From positions 1 to 7,467 of the forward strand of contig JABUSD010000172.1 in the NCBI GenBank assembly GCA_021442845.1: 7,467 nt of DNA, in the 5' to 3' direction. The position numbers and the translations under genes were made by a program. Positions 5,844-7,467 of the stretch are shown piece after piece. The stretch's first letter is position 1, and each line of letters begins with the position of its first letter. The notes below the pieces were generated by a model. That model ran no database searches. It saw only the letters and a list, made by a program, of their open reading frames with translations, and was not told where the DNA came from. This stretch comes from Holdemanella sp. (GTDB lineage: Bacteria > Bacillota_I > Bacilli_A > Erysipelotrichales > Erysipelotrichaceae).

Positions 5844-7151
5844 TTATCTCTTTACAAACTGAATCAGTCTATCTCTATCGTTCATCTCTGGCTGATAGAA
5901 ACATAACGTTAAACATGCATCCAGCTGTTCTTTTATTTCACTTCCACGATACTCTGTATTTTCAAGAATATCCTTTCCATTAATTTTCAAATCTTTATAA
6001 GTCATTGGATGTTCCTTTAAACACTTTCGATAAAGCGCTTCAAATTCATTCAATTTCAAGATTGTCTGTTGCCCAGTGGGAGAATGGGCAAGAAGATCGC
6101 ATCGCCGTACAATCAGCCATTTTTCCATTAATTCTTCAGACCATCCTCTTTTAATTCTATATTTATAGATTGTCTTTAAGGAAGGATGAATAGAATCATC
6201 ATGATATTCAATCAGAATAGGAATATCGTGTTGCATCCTGGCAGGAAACTTCCACTGTCGCATAATCCGTTTCCCAATCATTTTGCCAACTAAAGGGTGC
6301 GCATAGAAATGATCTCTTCCCTCTGTAGATGTCGTCTTGCAGGCAGGCTTTCCTAAATCATGAAGGAATAAAGTCCATAATACCGTTTCATCCTTGACAG
6401 GGGATGACATCACAGCTTTTAGGATATGATCCAATACATTCATATTATGCCATGGGCTAACCTGTTCACATTTATCAGCTAATTCCAATTCAGGAATCCA
6501 AGGCTCTAACAGTTTTGTCATTTCCTTTATCTGCCATGGATTATACTTTAATATCTGATTGACTTCATCGCGGATTCTTTCAACGGATACATATTTTAAT
6601 AAATCAGCATTCATATTTAATGCATCCCTTGTTTCTACATCCATTGTAAAAGCTAATTTTGCACAGAACCTATGAGCACGAAGCATACGAAGCGCATCTT
6701 CTTCAAAACGGGTTCTGGCATCCCCTACACATCGAACCACCTTTCGTTTAATATCTTTTTGTCCGTCAAAAGGATCAATAATTCCTGTATCTGGATGATA
6801 CGCCATCGCATTAATTGTGAAGTCTCTTCGAGAAAGATCTATTTCAATATCGGATACAAATTCCACCCTATCTGGATGGCGATGGTCTTCATAATCACTT
6901 TCTTTTCTAAACGTTGTTACTTCTAAAGGTTCTTCGGTTAACACAGTTATCGTTCCGTGCTTCTTTCCAGTCGGAATTGTTCTTTCAAACAACGCTTCCA
7001 TTTCATCCGGTAAAGCACTTGTACAGATATCATAATCATTTGGCTTTTTACCCATGACATAATCACGTACACAGCCTCCGACAACATAGGCTTCATATCC
7101 TGCATCATTCAACGTCTTTAACGTTTTCATTACATAGTCTGGTAAATACAT
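5844..7151 (-). CDS. cca: CCA-adding tRNA nucleotidyltransferase with HD domain
   Basis: This 435-residue class II nucleotidyltransferase adds or repairs the 3'-terminal CCA of tRNAs in the cytosol without a nucleic-acid template. The head domain has V-V-G-G-C-V-R-D at 23-30 and the metal-binding D-Y-D at 39-41. R-R-D-F-T-I-N-A-M-A follows at 108-117. E-D-A-L-R at 151-155 matches Glu153, Asp154 and Arg157 of the Geobacillus stearothermophilus enzyme, the residues that pair with incoming CTP and ATP, which favours a full CCA enzyme over a poly(A) polymerase. An HD domain covers about 235-360, with His242, H-D at 264-265 and Asp352; the Geobacillus enzyme lacks these HD residues. The C-terminal tail contains N-G-K-D-I-L at 391-396. 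The ATG is only 2 bases after the stop of the upstream unknown gene and has no visible Shine-Dalgarno sequence, which suggests translational coupling. It leads the rmuC, macro domain and mnmM genes. Confidence 0.95.
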   Translation of the reverse strand: MYLPDYVMKTLKTLNDAGYEAYVVGGCVRDYVMGKKPNDYDICTSALPDEMEALFERTIPTGKKHGTITVLTEEPLEVTTFRKESDYEDHRHPDRVEFVSDIEIDLSRRDFTINAMAYHPDTGIIDPFDGQKDIKRKVVRCVGDARTRFEEDALRMLRAHRFCAKLAFTMDVETRDALNMNADLLKYVSVERIRDEVNQILKYNPWQIKEMTKLLEPWIPELELADKCEQVSPWHNMNVLDHILKAVMSSPVKDETVLWTLFLHDLGKPACKTTSTEGRDHFYAHPLVGKMIGKRIMRQWKFPARMQHDIPILIEYHDDSIHPSLKTIYKYRIKRGWSEELMEKWLIVRRCDLLAHSPTGQQTILKLNEFEALYRKCLKEHPMTYKDLKINGKDILENTEYRGSEIKEQLDACLTLCFYQPEMNDRDRLIQFVKR

Positions 7152-7153
7152 AT

Positions 7154-7467
7154 CTATTTACGATAAACTGGTCTGGAGAATTTTAAGATATCTTCACATG
7201 CAGGTACAGATGCGAATAAAAACTGCATCTGTTTTCCCATCGCATATGGTGTCCACATTCTTCCTAGCTTCTGGAACAATTCAACGGATTCATTCTCTGC
7301 ATCAACAATGATAAACCAGTATCCATCCCTTTCCTTTAAATAGATTGATTTGATTTCCTCTACCTCTTTAGAAGTTTCCTTGATTATACTTATAAATTCA
7401 TCGGCATTTTCTGGTTCTTTTAAAGTTAGAACTTCCCCTTCTTCAAATGTCTTCTGTTGTGTGTGGT
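7154..7467 (-). CDS. Uncharacterised protein, C-terminal part (cut by right window edge)
   Basis: A reading frame is open on the minus strand from the window edge to the TAG at 7156-7154, giving about 103 visible residues. The start lies outside the window. The visible part begins H-T-Q-Q-K-T-F-E-E-G and is rich in Glu and Lys up to about visible residue 49. It then becomes more hydrophobic and aromatic (D-G-Y-W-F-I-I-V-D-A, M-W-T-P-Y-A-M-G-K) and ends R-P-V-Y-R-K. There is no membrane helix, metal motif or Cys cluster, and I do not recognise the family. The alternation of predicted helix and strand suggests a small soluble alpha/beta domain. Its stop codon is 2 bases from the cca ATG, so it is very likely co-transcribed with cca and needed for cca translation by coupling. 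Coding character (AT-rich codons, acidic protein) matches the neighbours, so it looks like a real gene and not a chance frame. Confidence 0.7.
   Translation of the reverse strand, partial: HTQQKTFEEGEVLTLKEPENADEFISIIKETSKEVEEIKSIYLKERDGYWFIIVDAENESVELFQKLGRMWTPYAMGKQMQFLFASVPACEDILKFSRPVYRK

Noticed and set aside
5289..6926. Plus-strand open frames at 5289-5501 and 6672-6926.
   Set aside because: They are antisense to the RmuC and Cca domains, whose motifs are unmistakable.
1..7467. CRISPR array, insertion sequence, prophage or defence island.
   Set aside because: There are no regularly spaced repeats, no transposase or integrase motifs and no paired terminal repeats. All genes look like ordinary chromosomal genes of similar composition.

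Overview
The window is AT-rich (by eye in the mid-to-high 30s percent GC) and densely packed, with short overlaps, strong GGAGG-type ribosome binding sites and a consensus sigma-A-type promoter. This points to a low-GC Gram-positive bacterium (Firmicutes/Bacillota). The gene content fits a gut anaerobe of the Erysipelotrichia/Clostridia type: an HD-domain CCA enzyme, an MnmM-type tRNA methyltransferase, a cupin-type glucose-6-phosphate isomerase and an unusually long mannose-6-phosphate isomerase. The class-level assignment is an inference. I see no phage, transposon, CRISPR, rRNA or tRNA sequence.

Layout. (1) 1-1476, plus strand: the 3' part of a DUF885 family zinc-peptidase-like protein, cut by the left edge. 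(2) 1475-1501: a strong hairpin between convergent genes, which can terminate transcription in both directions. (3) 1505-3776, minus strand: a two-gene sugar-phosphate operon. A cupin glucose-6-phosphate isomerase is followed one base later by a 574-residue class I mannose-6-phosphate isomerase with an extra N-terminal kinase-like domain. The operon has its own TTGAAA-17-TATAAT promoter, with a 14-bp perfect palindrome and a third half-site covering the expected transcription start and leader. (4) 3843-7467, minus strand: a tightly coupled gene string reading unknown gene (cut by the right edge), cca, rmuC, macro domain, mnmM. Its end is marked by a weak hairpin that physically overlaps the promoter of the isomerase operon.

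How the genes work together. The isomerase pair should interconvert glucose-6-P, fructose-6-P and mannose-6-P, linking hexose or mannose uptake, glycolysis and sugar-nucleotide synthesis. The second operon has a nucleic-acid theme: Cca builds or repairs the 3' CCA of tRNAs, MnmM finishes the mnm5(s2)U34 wobble modification, RmuC is linked to genome stability, and the macro domain protein probably handles ADP-ribose or ADP-ribosylated molecules.

The points most worth a second look are the degenerate kinase-like domain fused to the mannose-6-phosphate isomerase, the three-half-site operator candidate, the Cys at the usual catalytic Asp position of the macro domain with its coupling to a tRNA modification gene, and the unrecognised gene at the right edge. 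Nothing here proves a wholly new system. All intergenic gaps are short, and none exceeds about 70 bases.
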